Source: AWTP1-13 sp963832445
Lineage (GTDB): Bacteria > Pseudomonadota > Alphaproteobacteria > Rhizobiales > Hyphomicrobiaceae
DNA: 64,000 bases
Direction: 5' to 3'
Assembly (NCBI GenBank): GCA_963832445.1
Contig: CAWHUM010000013.1
Coordinates: forward strand, 124,001-188,000
Shown: piece after piece, positions 44,975-53,233 of the stretch
Numbering within the stretch: position 1 is the stretch's first letter
Layout of the letters: each line of letters opens with the position of its first letter
The notes under the pieces: generated by a model
The model's input: the letters and a program-made list of their open reading frames with translations, nothing else
Told to the model about the DNA's origin: nothing
Databases searched by the model: none
Translations under genes and position numbers: made by a program

Positions 44975-45895
44975 CTACCCCGGCGTGCCGAAGCGCAGGA
45001 CATAGCCATTGCAGTCGCGGATGGCAAACTCGCGCGCGCCCCAGGGCTGCTGCACCACCTCTCCCAGCACCTCCACGCCGCGGGCCTTGTAGGTTGCGTG
45101 CAGCGCGTCGATGCTGGGGCCGACATCGAGGTAGAGCGCGAGGCCCTGCGGCGATGGCACCGGATCGGCGCTGGCGATGTGAATGCTGGCGCCCGACATG
45201 GTCCACTCGCCGAGCCGCACGCCGGCATAGGTCGGCGGCGCGCCGTAGAGGAAGCTGATCTCGAAGCCCAGCTTGTCGCGGTAGAACTCGGCCGTGGCGG
45301 GCACGTCCCTTACGCCCAGGATCGGCTGCAGGCCGTACACCTCGATCGGTCGTGGCGTCTTTGCGATCGCCCCGGGACGCCACTCCTGCAGGTGCAGGCC
45401 GTAGACCAGCTTCTCGTGCGAACCGGCGTCGTGCGGGTATTTCTGGCGAAACGACGCGCGCCGCTGAAAGCCGGTGCGCTCGGCCAGGCGCTGCGAGGCG
45501 ATATTGCGCGCGTCGATCCACAGCTCGACCCGGTCGAGCTTGAGCTGCTCGAAACCGTAGGCAAGGGCGCCGCGCACTGCCTCCGACATGAGGCCCTTGC
45601 CCCACCAGCGCGGGCTCAGGATGTAGCCCATGCCCGGTGCGCCGGCGTTGCCCAGGTAGTAGACGAGGCCGATGGCGTCGCCGCCCTCTCGCGGCAGGAG
45701 CACCCACGCCCGCTCGGTTCCCGAAACAAGGGCCGCTATCATCGCCCGCGTCCTCTCCACGCTGCTGTGTGGCGGTTCTTGCCAGAAGCGCATCGCTTCG
45801 GGATCGGCGAAGGTTGCGTGCAGCGCCTGCGCATGCTCGGGCGCCACAGGGCGCAGGATCAGCCGCTCCGTCACGATTTCGCGATGATCGTGCAT
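44975..45895 (-). CDS. GNAT acetyltransferase fused to a VOC domain
   Basis: 306 residues. Residues 1-165 are a RimJ/RimL-like GNAT domain: TERLILRPVAPEHAQAL, GLVYYLGNAGAPGMGYILSPRWWGKGLMSEAVRGALAYGF (acetyl-CoA loop WGKGLMSEA), and ARNIASQRLAERTGF. Residues 175-305 are a VOC domain: GLQPILGVRDVPATAEFYRDKLGFEISF, GLALYLDVGPSIDALHATY and GAREFAIRDCNGYVLRFG. The ATG at 45895 follows GGGAGACGAC. Such fusions suggest a detoxifying enzyme with two activities, or a sensor domain; substrate unknown. Confidence 0.88.
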   Translation of the reverse strand: MHDHREIVTERLILRPVAPEHAQALHATFADPEAMRFWQEPPHSSVERTRAMIAALVSGTERAWVLLPREGGDAIGLVYYLGNAGAPGMGYILSPRWWGKGLMSEAVRGALAYGFEQLKLDRVELWIDARNIASQRLAERTGFQRRASFRQKYPHDAGSHEKLVYGLHLQEWRPGAIAKTPRPIEVYGLQPILGVRDVPATAEFYRDKLGFEISFLYGAPPTYAGVRLGEWTMSGASIHIASADPVPSPQGLALYLDVGPSIDALHATYKARGVEVLGEVVQQPWGAREFAIRDCNGYVLRFGTPG

Positions 45896-45993
45896 GTCGT
45901 CTCCCATTGCCGGTTTGCGCACACTCTAGCTGCCAATGCGATTTGACGTCTGCCCCCTTGACATTCGCCGCCGGTGCCACAATACTTAACCGT

Positions 45994-46413
45994 ATGGTTT
46001 ACTATCAAGACGCCCAGCTCGATCTGGCCTTCGCCGCGCTTTCCGATCCGATACGGCGCGCGATCGTCGATCGCCTGGCGCGGGAGCCGGAGGCGACGGT
46101 CAGCGAGATTGCCGCGCCGTTCGCGGTGTCGCTGCCGGCGGTGATGAAGCACCTCGACGTGCTCGCACGCGCCAACCTGATCGCACGCGAGAAAAGCGGC
46201 CGCACGGTGCGCTGCCGTCTCAAGCCTGCGCCGATGGAAACCGCCATGCAGTGGCTGTCGCGCTACGAGCGCTTCTGGACCGAAAGTCTGGATCGACTTG
46301 CCGCTTTCGTCGAGGAGGAACAATGCTCACCAAGCCAAGCGTCACCCTCAAACGCCGCCTCAAAGCCACGCCGGCGCAAGTCTTCGGCGCGTGGACGGAC
46401 CCGAAAAAAATAG
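45994..46413 (+). CDS. ArsR-family winged-helix regulator
   Basis: 139 residues. MVYYQDAQLDLAFAALSDPIRRAIVDRLARE begins the winged helix; TVSEIAAPFAVSLPAVMKHLDVLARANLIAREKSGRTVRCRL holds the recognition helix and wing. It lacks the metal-binding ELCVC motif, so it belongs to the ArsR subgroup commonly found upstream of SRPBCC genes. The normal protein would end near FVEEEQ at about 46322; this frame instead runs 91 nt into the SRPBCC gene, adding a Ser/Arg/Lys-rich tail. It heads a gene run to 49624 and probably regulates it. Confidence 0.87.
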   Translation: MVYYQDAQLDLAFAALSDPIRRAIVDRLAREPEATVSEIAAPFAVSLPAVMKHLDVLARANLIAREKSGRTVRCRLKPAPMETAMQWLSRYERFWTESLDRLAAFVEEEQCSPSQASPSNAASKPRRRKSSARGRTRKK

Positions 46414-46757
46414 TCCGCTGGTTCGGACCCACCGACACGCAGGCAGGATCGGTGAAGGCGGACATGGATGTGCGCCCGGGTGGCCGCTACACGATGCGGT
46501 TCAAGACCGACAACGGCGAGGCGCATCAGGTCGGCGGCGTCTACCGCGAGGTGGTGCCGAACAGCCGGCTGGTGTTCAGCTGGGCCTGGCAATCCACGCC
46601 GGAACGTGAATCGCTCGTCACGGTCACCATCGCCGCCGACGGCGACGGCAGCCTGCTCACCCTGCACCACGAGCAGTTCTTCGACCAGGCGGCAGCCGAC
46701 GGTCACAAGCGCGGCTGGACCGGCACTCTCGACAAGCTCGAGCGCTTTTTCTCGTAA
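46323..46757 (+). CDS. SRPBCC (AHSA1-like) domain protein
   Basis: 144 residues: TLKRRLKATPAQVFGAWTDPKKIVRWFGP, the CalC/AHSA1 START-fold N-terminus, then VRPGGRYTMRF, GGVYREVVPNSRLVFSWAW and LLTLHHEQFFDQAAADGHKRGWTGTLDKLERFF, the C-terminal helix. These small hydrophobic-pocket proteins often follow ArsR regulators and are thought to bind or process small ligands. Strong Shine-Dalgarno GAGGAGGAAC lies before the ATG, inside the ArsR frame. Confidence 0.91.
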   Translation: MLTKPSVTLKRRLKATPAQVFGAWTDPKKIVRWFGPTDTQAGSVKADMDVRPGGRYTMRFKTDNGEAHQVGGVYREVVPNSRLVFSWAWQSTPERESLVTVTIAADGDGSLLTLHHEQFFDQAAADGHKRGWTGTLDKLERFFS

Positions 46758-46780
46758 GTCCCTCGGAGAAGGAGAAGATC

Positions 46781-47254
46781 ATGGCACAACCCGCAACTGC
46801 CCAACGCAAGCGCAACCGAAGCCAAGCTCCCGCCCAACCTCAGCCCAGACTCTGGTCGCACGGCACCTTCCATTGGAACGAGCTGTGCACCCGCGACGTC
46901 GAGGGCGCCAAGCGCTTCTATGCCGAGACCATCGGCTGGAGCTTCGAGTCGATGCCGATGCCCGACGGCGGCACCTATTGGTGCGCCTTCCAGAACGGCA
47001 AGCCGGTGGGCGGCATCTTCCAGCTCACTTCGCCCGACTACGACGGCGTGCCCGAGGGGTGGATGTCCTATCTCGCCGTCGATGACGTGGACGCGCGCGT
47101 CGCCAAGGCGCTGAAGGCCGGCGCCACGCTGATGAAGCCGGCATTCGACGTCCCCGACGTCGGCCGCATCGCCATCCTGATGCAGCCCGGCGGTGCGGGC
47201 GTCGGCTGGATGACGCCCTTTTGCGACCAGGTAGCGGAGAGGAACGCACAATGA
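46781..47254 (+). CDS. VOC family protein (two half-modules, glyoxalase-like)
   Basis: 157 residues. A Gln/Pro/Arg-rich N-terminal stretch (1-22) precedes LWSHGTFHWNELCTRDVEGAKRFYAETIGWSFE, GGTYWCAFQNGKPVGGIFQL, WMSYLAVDDVDARVAKALKAGATLMKPAFDVPDVGRIAILMQPGGAGVGWMTP. The repeat layout fits VOC-type predicted enzymes of the CFP32/YdcJ kind. Shine-Dalgarno GGAGAAGGAG is present. It overlaps the GST gene by ATGA, indicating coupled translation. Confidence 0.88.
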   Translation: MAQPATAQRKRNRSQAPAQPQPRLWSHGTFHWNELCTRDVEGAKRFYAETIGWSFESMPMPDGGTYWCAFQNGKPVGGIFQLTSPDYDGVPEGWMSYLAVDDVDARVAKALKAGATLMKPAFDVPDVGRIAILMQPGGAGVGWMTPFCDQVAERNAQ

Positions 47255-47880
47255 AGCTCTACTATTTCGAGACGCTCAATCCGAGGAAGACCTGCGCGGT
47301 TGCCAAGTACCTGGGCTCGCCCGTCGAGTTCGTACGCATCGACCTCGGCAAGGGCGAGCACAAGGCGCCCCAATATCTCGCCATCAATCCCAACGGCAAG
47401 GTGCCGGCCCTTACCGACGGCGATACCAAGCTCTGGGAATCTAGCGCCATCATGGCCTATCTCGCCAAGGCCGCCCGCTCCGACCTGTGGCCTCGCGACG
47501 ACGACCGCAAGCTGGATGTGATGCGGTGGCTCAGCTGGAACTCAGAGCACTTCACCCGCCACGCCGGCACGCTGTACTTCCAGCACATCATCAAGCCGAA
47601 CCTTCTCGGTGGCACGACCGACCCCAAGGCGGTCGAGGAGGCAACGGGCTTCTTCAAACAGTTCGCCGCCGTGCTGAACGACCACCTGCGCGGGCGCAAG
47701 TTTCTGCTCGGTGACCAGCCGACCATCGCCGACTTCGCAGTTGCCATTACTCTGCCGTACGCGGAAAAGGCCCAGATCCCAGTCGCTGCGTTCCCCGCAG
47801 TTGCGCGCTGGCACGATCGCATGAACGAGCTGCCCGGCTGGCGCGAGCCGTTTCCGGCGGCGGCGAAAGCAGCAGCCTGA
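47251..47880 (+). CDS. Glutathione S-transferase family protein
   Basis: 209 residues. Thioredoxin-like N-terminus MKLYYFETLNPRKTCAVAKYLGSPVEFVRIDLGKGEHKAPQYLAINPNGKVPALTDGDTKLWESSAIMAYLAK holds the cis-Pro (KVPAL) and the ESSAI glutathione-binding motif. The C-terminal helical domain carries FLLGDQPTIADFAVAITLPYAEKA, with the conserved Asp of the N-capping box. Tyr4/5 or Asn/Lys could activate glutathione. Likely conjugates electrophiles; substrate unknown. Fourth gene of the ArsR-led run. Confidence 0.93.
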   Translation: MKLYYFETLNPRKTCAVAKYLGSPVEFVRIDLGKGEHKAPQYLAINPNGKVPALTDGDTKLWESSAIMAYLAKAARSDLWPRDDDRKLDVMRWLSWNSEHFTRHAGTLYFQHIIKPNLLGGTTDPKAVEEATGFFKQFAAVLNDHLRGRKFLLGDQPTIADFAVAITLPYAEKAQIPVAAFPAVARWHDRMNELPGWREPFPAAAKAAA

Positions 47881-47964
47881 CCGAGCCTTGACCAGCCGGC
47901 GCGCTCAATGCTGCGCCGGCTGAAAAAAAGCAATGCACCCAGCAAAATCTGAAGGGGCCAGACC

Positions 47965-48465
47965 ATGAGCAAATCGCCCATGCAGAAGATCGTGCCGCAC
48001 CTCTGGTACAGCAGGGAGGCGGAAGAGGCTGCCCGGTTCTACGCGACCGTGTTCCCCGATTCGCGCGTCGACCGGGTCACGAAACTGCCCGCCGACTCCC
48101 CAAGCGGCCCGGCGGGCTCGGTTGCCATCGTCGAGTTCACGCTGTTCGGCCAGGCGTTCATGGCGATCAGCGCAGGCCCGCACCACACGTTCAACGATGC
48201 GGTCTCATTCATTGTGAACTGCGGCTCGCAGGAGGAGATCGATCGGTACTGGAATGTGCTGCTCGAAAATGGCGGAAAGCCCCAGGCGTGCGGTTGGATC
48301 ATCGACAGGTATGGCCTGCGCTGGCAGATGGTTCCGACCCTGCTCGGTGAGATGATCAAGGATCCGGACCAGAGCAAGGCCAAGCGCGTGGCCGAGGAGA
48401 TGCTGAAGCAGGTGAAGTTCGATATCGGGGCGCTGAAACGGGCCTATGACGGACGCCCGTCCTGA
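47965..48465 (+). CDS. VOC family protein, PhnB-like (3-demethylubiquinone methyltransferase fold)
   Basis: 166 residues: KIVPHLWYSREAEEAARFYATVFPDSRVDRVTKLP, GSVAIVEFTLFGQAFMAISAGPHHTFNDAVSFIVNC, EIDRYWNVLLENGGKPQACGWIIDRYGLRWQMVPTLL, and a C-terminal DQSKAKRVAEEMLKQVKFDIGAL. This is the PhnB/3-dmu-9_3-mt family; despite the database name it is not a methyltransferase. It lies in the ArsR run, 84 bp after the GST gene. Confidence 0.9.
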   Translation: MSKSPMQKIVPHLWYSREAEEAARFYATVFPDSRVDRVTKLPADSPSGPAGSVAIVEFTLFGQAFMAISAGPHHTFNDAVSFIVNCGSQEEIDRYWNVLLENGGKPQACGWIIDRYGLRWQMVPTLLGEMIKDPDQSKAKRVAEEMLKQVKFDIGALKRAYDGRPS

Positions 48466-48529
48466 CCGGCTCCCAGGCGTTGCACCCGAGGGGTCAGATC
48501 ATCGAGGAGCTTGAGGACGGCGACGGCAC

Positions 48530-48853
48530 ATGGATGACGGACTTGCGCAACGCATGCGTGGCGCGCTGACGCGCAGGAAAGGCGTGACCGAGCGCAGGAT
48601 GTTCGGAGGCATCTGCTTCCTGCTCCACGGCAACATGCTGTGCGCGGCGAGCAAGCGCGGCTTCATGTTCCGCGTTGGTCCGGAAAGCGAGGCGAAGGCA
48701 CTCACCCGTCGCGGCGCAAGGCCCATGGAGATGAATGGCCGGCGCTACCGCGGCTTCGTGCGCGTCGACCCCGGCCTGTGCACCGCGCGCCAGCTCCCGG
48801 TCTGGGTCGCCCTCGCCCACGCCTACGTCGCCAGCCTGCCCCCGAAGAAATGA
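48530..48853 (+). CDS. TfoX N-terminal domain protein
   Basis: 107 residues: LAQRMRGALTRRKGVTERRMFGGICFLLHGNMLCAASKRGFMFRVGPESEAKALTRRGARPM, the TfoX/Sxy N-terminal domain (MFGGICFL motif), then GRRYRGFVRVDPGLCTARQLPVWVALAHAYVASLP. It lacks the C-terminal DNA-linked domain of true competence regulators, so it is a short stand-alone type of unknown role. It follows the PhnB-like gene by 64 bp. Confidence 0.83.
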   Translation: MDDGLAQRMRGALTRRKGVTERRMFGGICFLLHGNMLCAASKRGFMFRVGPESEAKALTRRGARPMEMNGRRYRGFVRVDPGLCTARQLPVWVALAHAYVASLPPKK

Positions 48854-48913
48854 GGTGCGCCCTGCAGGCCCCGGCGACGTGCCGTCACTTTGTATGGATT
48901 GGAGGACCGAACC

Positions 48914-49624
48914 ATGAAGCACCACGTCGTATCACGAGACGAATGGCTGGCCGCGCGCAAGGCGCTGCTCGCCAAAGAGAAGGCATTCACCCGGCAGCGC
49001 GATGAGCTGAGCGCGGAACGGCGCGCTCTGCCGTGGGTCGAAGTGGACAAGACCTATCTCTTCGATGGTCCCAACGGCAAGGAAACGCTCGCCGACCTGT
49101 TCGATGGCCGCAGCCAGCTGCTCGTCTACCACTTCATGTTCGGTCCCGACTGGCAGGAGGGATGCCCCAGCTGCTCCTTCTGGGCCGACAATTACAACGG
49201 CATCGTCGTGCATCTGAACCACCGCGACGTCTCGCTGGCTGCGATCTCGCGTGCGCCACCGGAGAAGCTCGAGCAGTACCGGAAGCGCATGGGCTGGAGC
49301 TTCAAGTGGGTGTCGTCGTTCGACAACGACTTCAACCGCGACTACCACGTATCCTTCACACCGGAAGAGAAGGCCACCGCCTACTACAACTACAAGGTCG
49401 GCGGATTCTCCGGCCCGGAGGCGCCCGGCATCAGCATCTTCGCCACAGGCCCCGGCGGCGCCGTCTACCACACCTACTCCTGCTATTCGCGTGGGCTCGA
49501 CATGCTGAACGGCGCCTATCACATGCTCGACCTCGTCCCCAAGGGACGCGACGAGGCGGGCCTGCCCTACACCATGGCCTGGGTGCGCCGGCACGACAGC
49601 TACGACGACCGCCCGGCGGGCTGA
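48914..49624 (+). CDS. DUF899 thioredoxin-like protein
   Basis: 236 residues: VVSRDEWLAARKALLAKEKAFTRQRDELSAERRALPWVEVDKTYLFDG, LLVYHFMFGPDWQEGCPSCSFWADNYNGIVVHLNHRDVSLAAISRAP, the redox-like CPSC motif, FKWVSSFDNDFNRDYHVSF, and GPGGAVYHTYSCYSRGLDMLNGAYHMLDLVPKGRDE. The DUF899 family is typically next to ArsR/SRPBCC/VOC genes in Rhizobiales, as here. Function unknown; the CxxC in a thioredoxin-like fold suggests redox chemistry. GGAGGA precedes the ATG. Last gene of the run. Confidence 0.91.
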   Translation: MKHHVVSRDEWLAARKALLAKEKAFTRQRDELSAERRALPWVEVDKTYLFDGPNGKETLADLFDGRSQLLVYHFMFGPDWQEGCPSCSFWADNYNGIVVHLNHRDVSLAAISRAPPEKLEQYRKRMGWSFKWVSSFDNDFNRDYHVSFTPEEKATAYYNYKVGGFSGPEAPGISIFATGPGGAVYHTYSCYSRGLDMLNGAYHMLDLVPKGRDEAGLPYTMAWVRRHDSYDDRPAG

Positions 49625-49711
49625 CAACACGCCGGCGCCGTTCAAGGTGCCGTCGAATCCGCCGAGTTGCAGGTCAATCCCGGCGTTACGGGAGCGATCT
49701 ATTCCCGCGCA

Positions 49712-49726
49712 CGGGGCGCCGCCCCG
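49712..49726. terminator. GC hairpin between convergent genes, possible bidirectional terminator
   Basis: CGGGGC-GCC-GCCCCG is a perfect 6-bp stem with a 3-base loop, in the gap between the end of the DUF899 gene (49624, plus) and the end of the next gene (49737, minus). No T run follows on either side, so termination is inferred from position. Confidence 0.3.
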
Positions 49727-49736
49727 AAATCCGGCT

Positions 49737-50405
49737 TCACTGCTTCTTGACCGCCTCGTCGCAACTCGGCCCGAAGAAATCATTGATCTGCTCGAGCACG
49801 ACGCTCTGCAGCACGTTGAAGGTGTTGTCCACAGCGGTCGCCGACCACAAGGCGCTCTTCACGATCGTGGACCCGGTCACGTTGCTCCAGCGCAAGGCCG
49901 CCTTGGTGGCCTTGCCGCTCTCGAAAGTCACGACTGGATCGATCGTCAGGTTGACGGTGTGACGGTCCTTGCCGTCCTTCGTGTTCAAGTGGCAGACGAC
50001 TTCGTGCTTGCCGATGTGGGCTTCGTATTTCGGCTCAGCGACCGCCGCCACGATCAGCTTGCGATCGAGCGAAATGCTCGCCTCGCACTGGGCATGGCCC
50101 CATGGCCAGTCCATTGCCCCCTTGAGGACCTTGTTCTTGAGATCGACGTCTGGCCACGTCTTGACGACCTTGCAGGCGATGTTGTCGCCCTGGGCCGATT
50201 TGCTGCGCGCGGTCTCGCAGATCGTAACCTTGCACCCCCGGCGCGCTTCCTGTTCGCGATAGAGCTGTTCCGCCAGCTCCTTGCTGATGTCAGTGCGTGC
50301 ACGTGGGTCCTTCTGCGCACCGGCGGGAGAACAGACGCCAAGCAGCACTGTTGCCGCGACCAAGACGGCAAATGGCAACGATGACTGGAAGCGACGCGTC
50401 AACAT
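49737..50405 (-). CDS. Secreted protein of unknown function
   Basis: 222 residues. Signal peptide SSLPFAVLVAATVLLGVCSPAGAQ after MLTRRFQ; the mature part has RTDISKELAEQLYREQEARRGCKVTICETARSK, DNIACKVVKTWPDVDLKNKVLKG, KYEAHIGKHEVVCHLNT and C-terminal FFGPSCDEAVKKQ, with six Cys suited to disulfides. The pattern of Cys and the repeated WPWGHAQCEASISLD segment suggest a beta-rich periplasmic domain. Family not recognised. Convergent with DUF899. Start at 50405; upstream frame has no family sequence. Confidence 0.72.
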   Translation of the reverse strand: MLTRRFQSSLPFAVLVAATVLLGVCSPAGAQKDPRARTDISKELAEQLYREQEARRGCKVTICETARSKSAQGDNIACKVVKTWPDVDLKNKVLKGAMDWPWGHAQCEASISLDRKLIVAAVAEPKYEAHIGKHEVVCHLNTKDGKDRHTVNLTIDPVVTFESGKATKAALRWSNVTGSTIVKSALWSATAVDNTFNVLQSVVLEQINDFFGPSCDEAVKKQ

Positions 50406-50539
50406 GGATCGAACCTCCGCAGAAACGGCGCGATCGTTAGGCCGCGCGTGTGCCACTAATGTGACGGGGCGGGCATAATCACCCTGCACAATCAATAGGC
50501 GGAAAACCCACTGAAGAAGCAGGCTTCGCCTGACGCCCG

Positions 50540-51332
50540 TCAGCGCCCCTTCCAGTTCGGCTTGCGCTTCTCGGCAAACGCCTTGGGGCCCTCGACCATG
50601 TCCTCGCTGTTGGTCATGGCGACGAACGCCGGATAGTTCATGTTGCGCATGGCCATCTCCAGCGCCGGCACGTCGAGCGAGCGCATCACCACCTGCTTGG
50701 TGGCACGAATGCTCATGGGCGAGCACTCCAGGATCTGCCCGGCCCAGCGGCGCGCCTCCTCCATCAGCTTGGCGTGCGGCACCACGCCGGTGACGAAGCC
50801 CAGCTCGAAGGCCTCCTGCGCCGGCACATGGCGGCCGGTGAGCATCATGCCCATGGCCTTCTTGAGCGGTACCTGGCGCGACAGGCGCTGCATGCCGCTG
50901 GCGGCGGCGGCGAGGCCCACGCGCGGCTCGGGCAGGGCGAACCTCGCCTGGTCGGAGGCGATGATGATGTCGCAGGCCGAGCGCGATCTCGAAGCCGCCG
51001 CCCATGGCGACGCCGTTGACGGCCGCGATCACCGGCTTGTCGAGGTTGTGGCGGTTGGTGATGCCGCCGAAGCCGGTGCCGATGTGCGGCGGCCGCTTGC
51101 CGTGCTTGGCTTGGTACTCGGCGTGGAACTTGAGATCGTTGCCGGCGGAGAAGGCCCTGTCGCCCGCGCCGGTGATGATGGCGACCCACAGGTCGGGATT
51201 GTTGGCGAACTCGTCGAAGGCCGCAGACAGCTCCTCGCTTGCCATATAGTGGATCGCGTTCATCACCTCCGGCCGGTTGATGGTGATGATGAACAAATGC
51301 CCGTCGGCTTCTGTCTTGCTGTACTGGCCCAT
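50540..51332 (-). CDS. Enoyl-CoA hydratase/isomerase (crotonase) family (frameshifted)
   Basis: MGQYSKTEADGHLFIITINRPEVMNAIHYMASEELSAAFDEFANNPDLWVAIITGAGDRAFSAGNDLKFHAEYQ holds the N-terminal crotonase core and oxyanion hole region; DKPVIAAVNGVAMGGGFEIAL holds the second oxyanion glycine. One extra base near 50977 then moves to ACDIIIASDQARFALPEPRVGLAAAASG and EAFELGFVTGVVPHAKLMEEA. Corrected length is 263 residues. It acts on acyl-CoA esters by hydration or isomerisation; substrate not readable. The Glu of CaiD/CaiB-like active site position is replaced in the recognised blocks, so isomerase is as likely as hydratase. Confidence 0.9.
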
Positions 51333-51401
51333 TGCCGTTTCCTCTCAGAGCGCGGCGCCTTTACGCTGACGCCGCCAGAACTGTCGTCGCGCCCACGCCT
51401 A

Positions 51402-52142
51402 TCACGCAGCCGGAGCCTTTGCACGGGTGCGCTTCAGGCCGGCCACGACCGCCTCGGCTGTCGCCACCGCGCCGAAAATGCCGCCTTCCACAGTGACCAT
51501 GTGCACGGCCGCTGCATGCGCATAGGCGTCACCGCTGGCACAGGCGTCCTCGATCAGCAGGCATTGAAAATGGCGATCGTTGGCCTCGCGCAAAGTACAG
51601 TGCACGCACACGTCGGTGGTGCAGCCGGCGAGCAACAGATGCGTGATGCCCTGCACACGCAGCACAGGCTCCAGCTCGGTATAGGTGAAGGCGCCATTGG
51701 CCGTCTTGTCGATGACGATGTCGGTGGGGCTCACGTCGACCTCCGGCACGATCTCGAAGTCGGCCGAGCCGCGCACCAGTCCGCCCATGTCGCCGGTGTC
51801 CACGCGCCTGCGCGCGCGGCGATCGAGCCGCATCAGGTCGGCAAGATCGGCGCGGTAGCCTTGGCGCGTGTGCACGATTAGGCAGCCGGCGGACCGCGCC
51901 GCCGCGATAACGCGGTTCACCGCAGGCAGGATGGCGCGCAGGGGTGCCGGGTCGTAGCCCTGTTTTGCCAGATAGCCGTCCGGCGACAGGAAGGCACGCT
52001 GCAGGTCGATCACGATGAGCGCGGTCGATGCCGGATCGAGCCTGCCTTCGTCGGGCCAATCATAGGGACGAGCCTTGATGACTGTGCTGCCACCGGGCGG
52101 GTTTGCCCGCTGTCGCCGGGCTTTTCGCTTCGATCCCTGCAT
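51402..52142 (-). CDS. Isochorismatase-like cysteine hydrolase
   Basis: 246 residues from the ATG at 52142 (Shine-Dalgarno GGAGGAAAC). Family catalytic triad is visible: Asp in TALIVIDLQRAFLSPDG, Lys in DIVIDKTANGAFTYTELE, and the nucleophile Cys in GCTTDVCVHCT. These hydrolases cleave amide or enol-ether bonds (nicotinamidase, N-carbamoylsarcosine amidohydrolase, ureide and biuret types). The N-terminal 20 residues (QGSKRKARRQRANPPGGS) are basic and unusual; a shorter start cannot be fixed because GTC/GTT precede the core. It is transcribed after the D-2-hydroxyacid dehydrogenase gene. Confidence 0.88.
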   Translation of the reverse strand: MQGSKRKARRQRANPPGGSTVIKARPYDWPDEGRLDPASTALIVIDLQRAFLSPDGYLAKQGYDPAPLRAILPAVNRVIAAARSAGCLIVHTRQGYRADLADLMRLDRRARRRVDTGDMGGLVRGSADFEIVPEVDVSPTDIVIDKTANGAFTYTELEPVLRVQGITHLLLAGCTTDVCVHCTLREANDRHFQCLLIEDACASGDAYAHAAAVHMVTVEGGIFGAVATAEAVVAGLKRTRAKAPAA

Positions 52143-52162
52143 GTTTCCTCCGGGCGGCGATC

Positions 52163-53233
52163 TTAGTAACCCCTGCCCCAATCGACGACGTTGCGCAGCG
52201 GAGCGCCATCGAGGTAGGCGCGCAGGTTGTCGCAAAAGATGTCGACGCCGCCGTGCCGATCCTGGTCGCTGACAGACGAGATATGCGGGGTGATCAGCAC
52301 GCGAGGATCGGACCAGAGCCGCGCCATGGGCGGGCGCTCGAACTCGCCGACGTAGACATCGAGAACGGCGCCGCGCAGATGATTGCGTTCCAGCGCGTCG
52401 GCGAGCGCCTCCTCGTCCACGATCTCGCCGCGGGCGACGTTGACCAGCACGCTGCCTGCCTTCATCAGCGCAAAGCGATCCCTGTTGAACAGGTTGGTCG
52501 TTTGCGGTGTCCAGTGGCAGCAGATAACCACGAAATCGCTTTCGGCAAGCAACCGATCGAGATCGCCGGGGCCGCCGAGCTCGTCGAACCCCGGCGGCAG
52601 CGGCGCACCGGGAGCGGGATCGCGGCGCGTGCCGACTACGCGCATGCCCACGGCCGCGGCAAGCCGGCCGACTTCGGCTCCGATGCCCCCCGCGCCGACG
52701 ACGCAGGCGGTCTTGCCTTGCAGCAGCAGCGGCCGGTAGGCGCGATGGTCGAATTGGCCTGCCGCGCGATCGATGCCCGCACGATCGAGGCCCTTGGCAA
52801 AGTGAAGCATGCCGGCCAGCGCGTACTCCGCCATGGCCAGCGTGTTGCCCCTACCCCGCGAGGTGGTGACTACGATGTCGCTGCCCCACAGATCACCCAG
52901 GAGAAGGTTGCTGGCACCTGCCGGAAGCTGATGAAACCATTTCAGCTTGCGCGCGCGGGCACGCAGGTCGATCGGAAACGGCCAGCCGCCCAGAATGACC
53001 TCGGCTTCGGCGAGCAGGCGGTCGCGCTCCTCGCGGGTGCCCGAGCCCGTCGAATTGCGGGGCAGGTAGCGTGCCGAGGCGAACCCGGGCCAAGTGTCGC
53101 GAATTTCGCCGTCGAACCAGCCGCCGGCGTCCGTGAGCTCGACTGCGGGATCGACGGCTGCGATCTTGGCGCGGTGCTGCGCGCTGGCGCGCTGGATGGC
53201 CAGGACCTTGATCGTTCGGGCAGGTTGCATCAT
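52163..53233 (-). CDS. D-2-hydroxyacid dehydrogenase
   Basis: 356 residues. Substrate half: VEVILGGWPFPIDLRARARKLKWFHQLPAGASN. NAD half: GKTACVVGAGGIGAEVGRLAAAVGMRVVGTRRDP (GAGGIG nucleotide-binding motif), FVVICCHWTPQTTNLFNRDRFALMKAGSVLVNVARGEIVDEEAL (catalytic Arg in NVARGE), and RVLITPHISSVSDQD (catalytic His in TPHISS). It oxidises or reduces 2-hydroxy/2-oxo acids. It overlaps the CurA-like reductase gene by the ATG at 53230-53233 and lies 21 bp before the isochorismatase gene, forming a three-gene unit. Confidence 0.92.
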   Translation of the reverse strand: MMQPARTIKVLAIQRASAQHRAKIAAVDPAVELTDAGGWFDGEIRDTWPGFASARYLPRNSTGSGTREERDRLLAEAEVILGGWPFPIDLRARARKLKWFHQLPAGASNLLLGDLWGSDIVVTTSRGRGNTLAMAEYALAGMLHFAKGLDRAGIDRAAGQFDHRAYRPLLLQGKTACVVGAGGIGAEVGRLAAAVGMRVVGTRRDPAPGAPLPPGFDELGGPGDLDRLLAESDFVVICCHWTPQTTNLFNRDRFALMKAGSVLVNVARGEIVDEEALADALERNHLRGAVLDVYVGEFERPPMARLWSDPRVLITPHISSVSDQDRHGGVDIFCDNLRAYLDGAPLRNVVDWGRGY

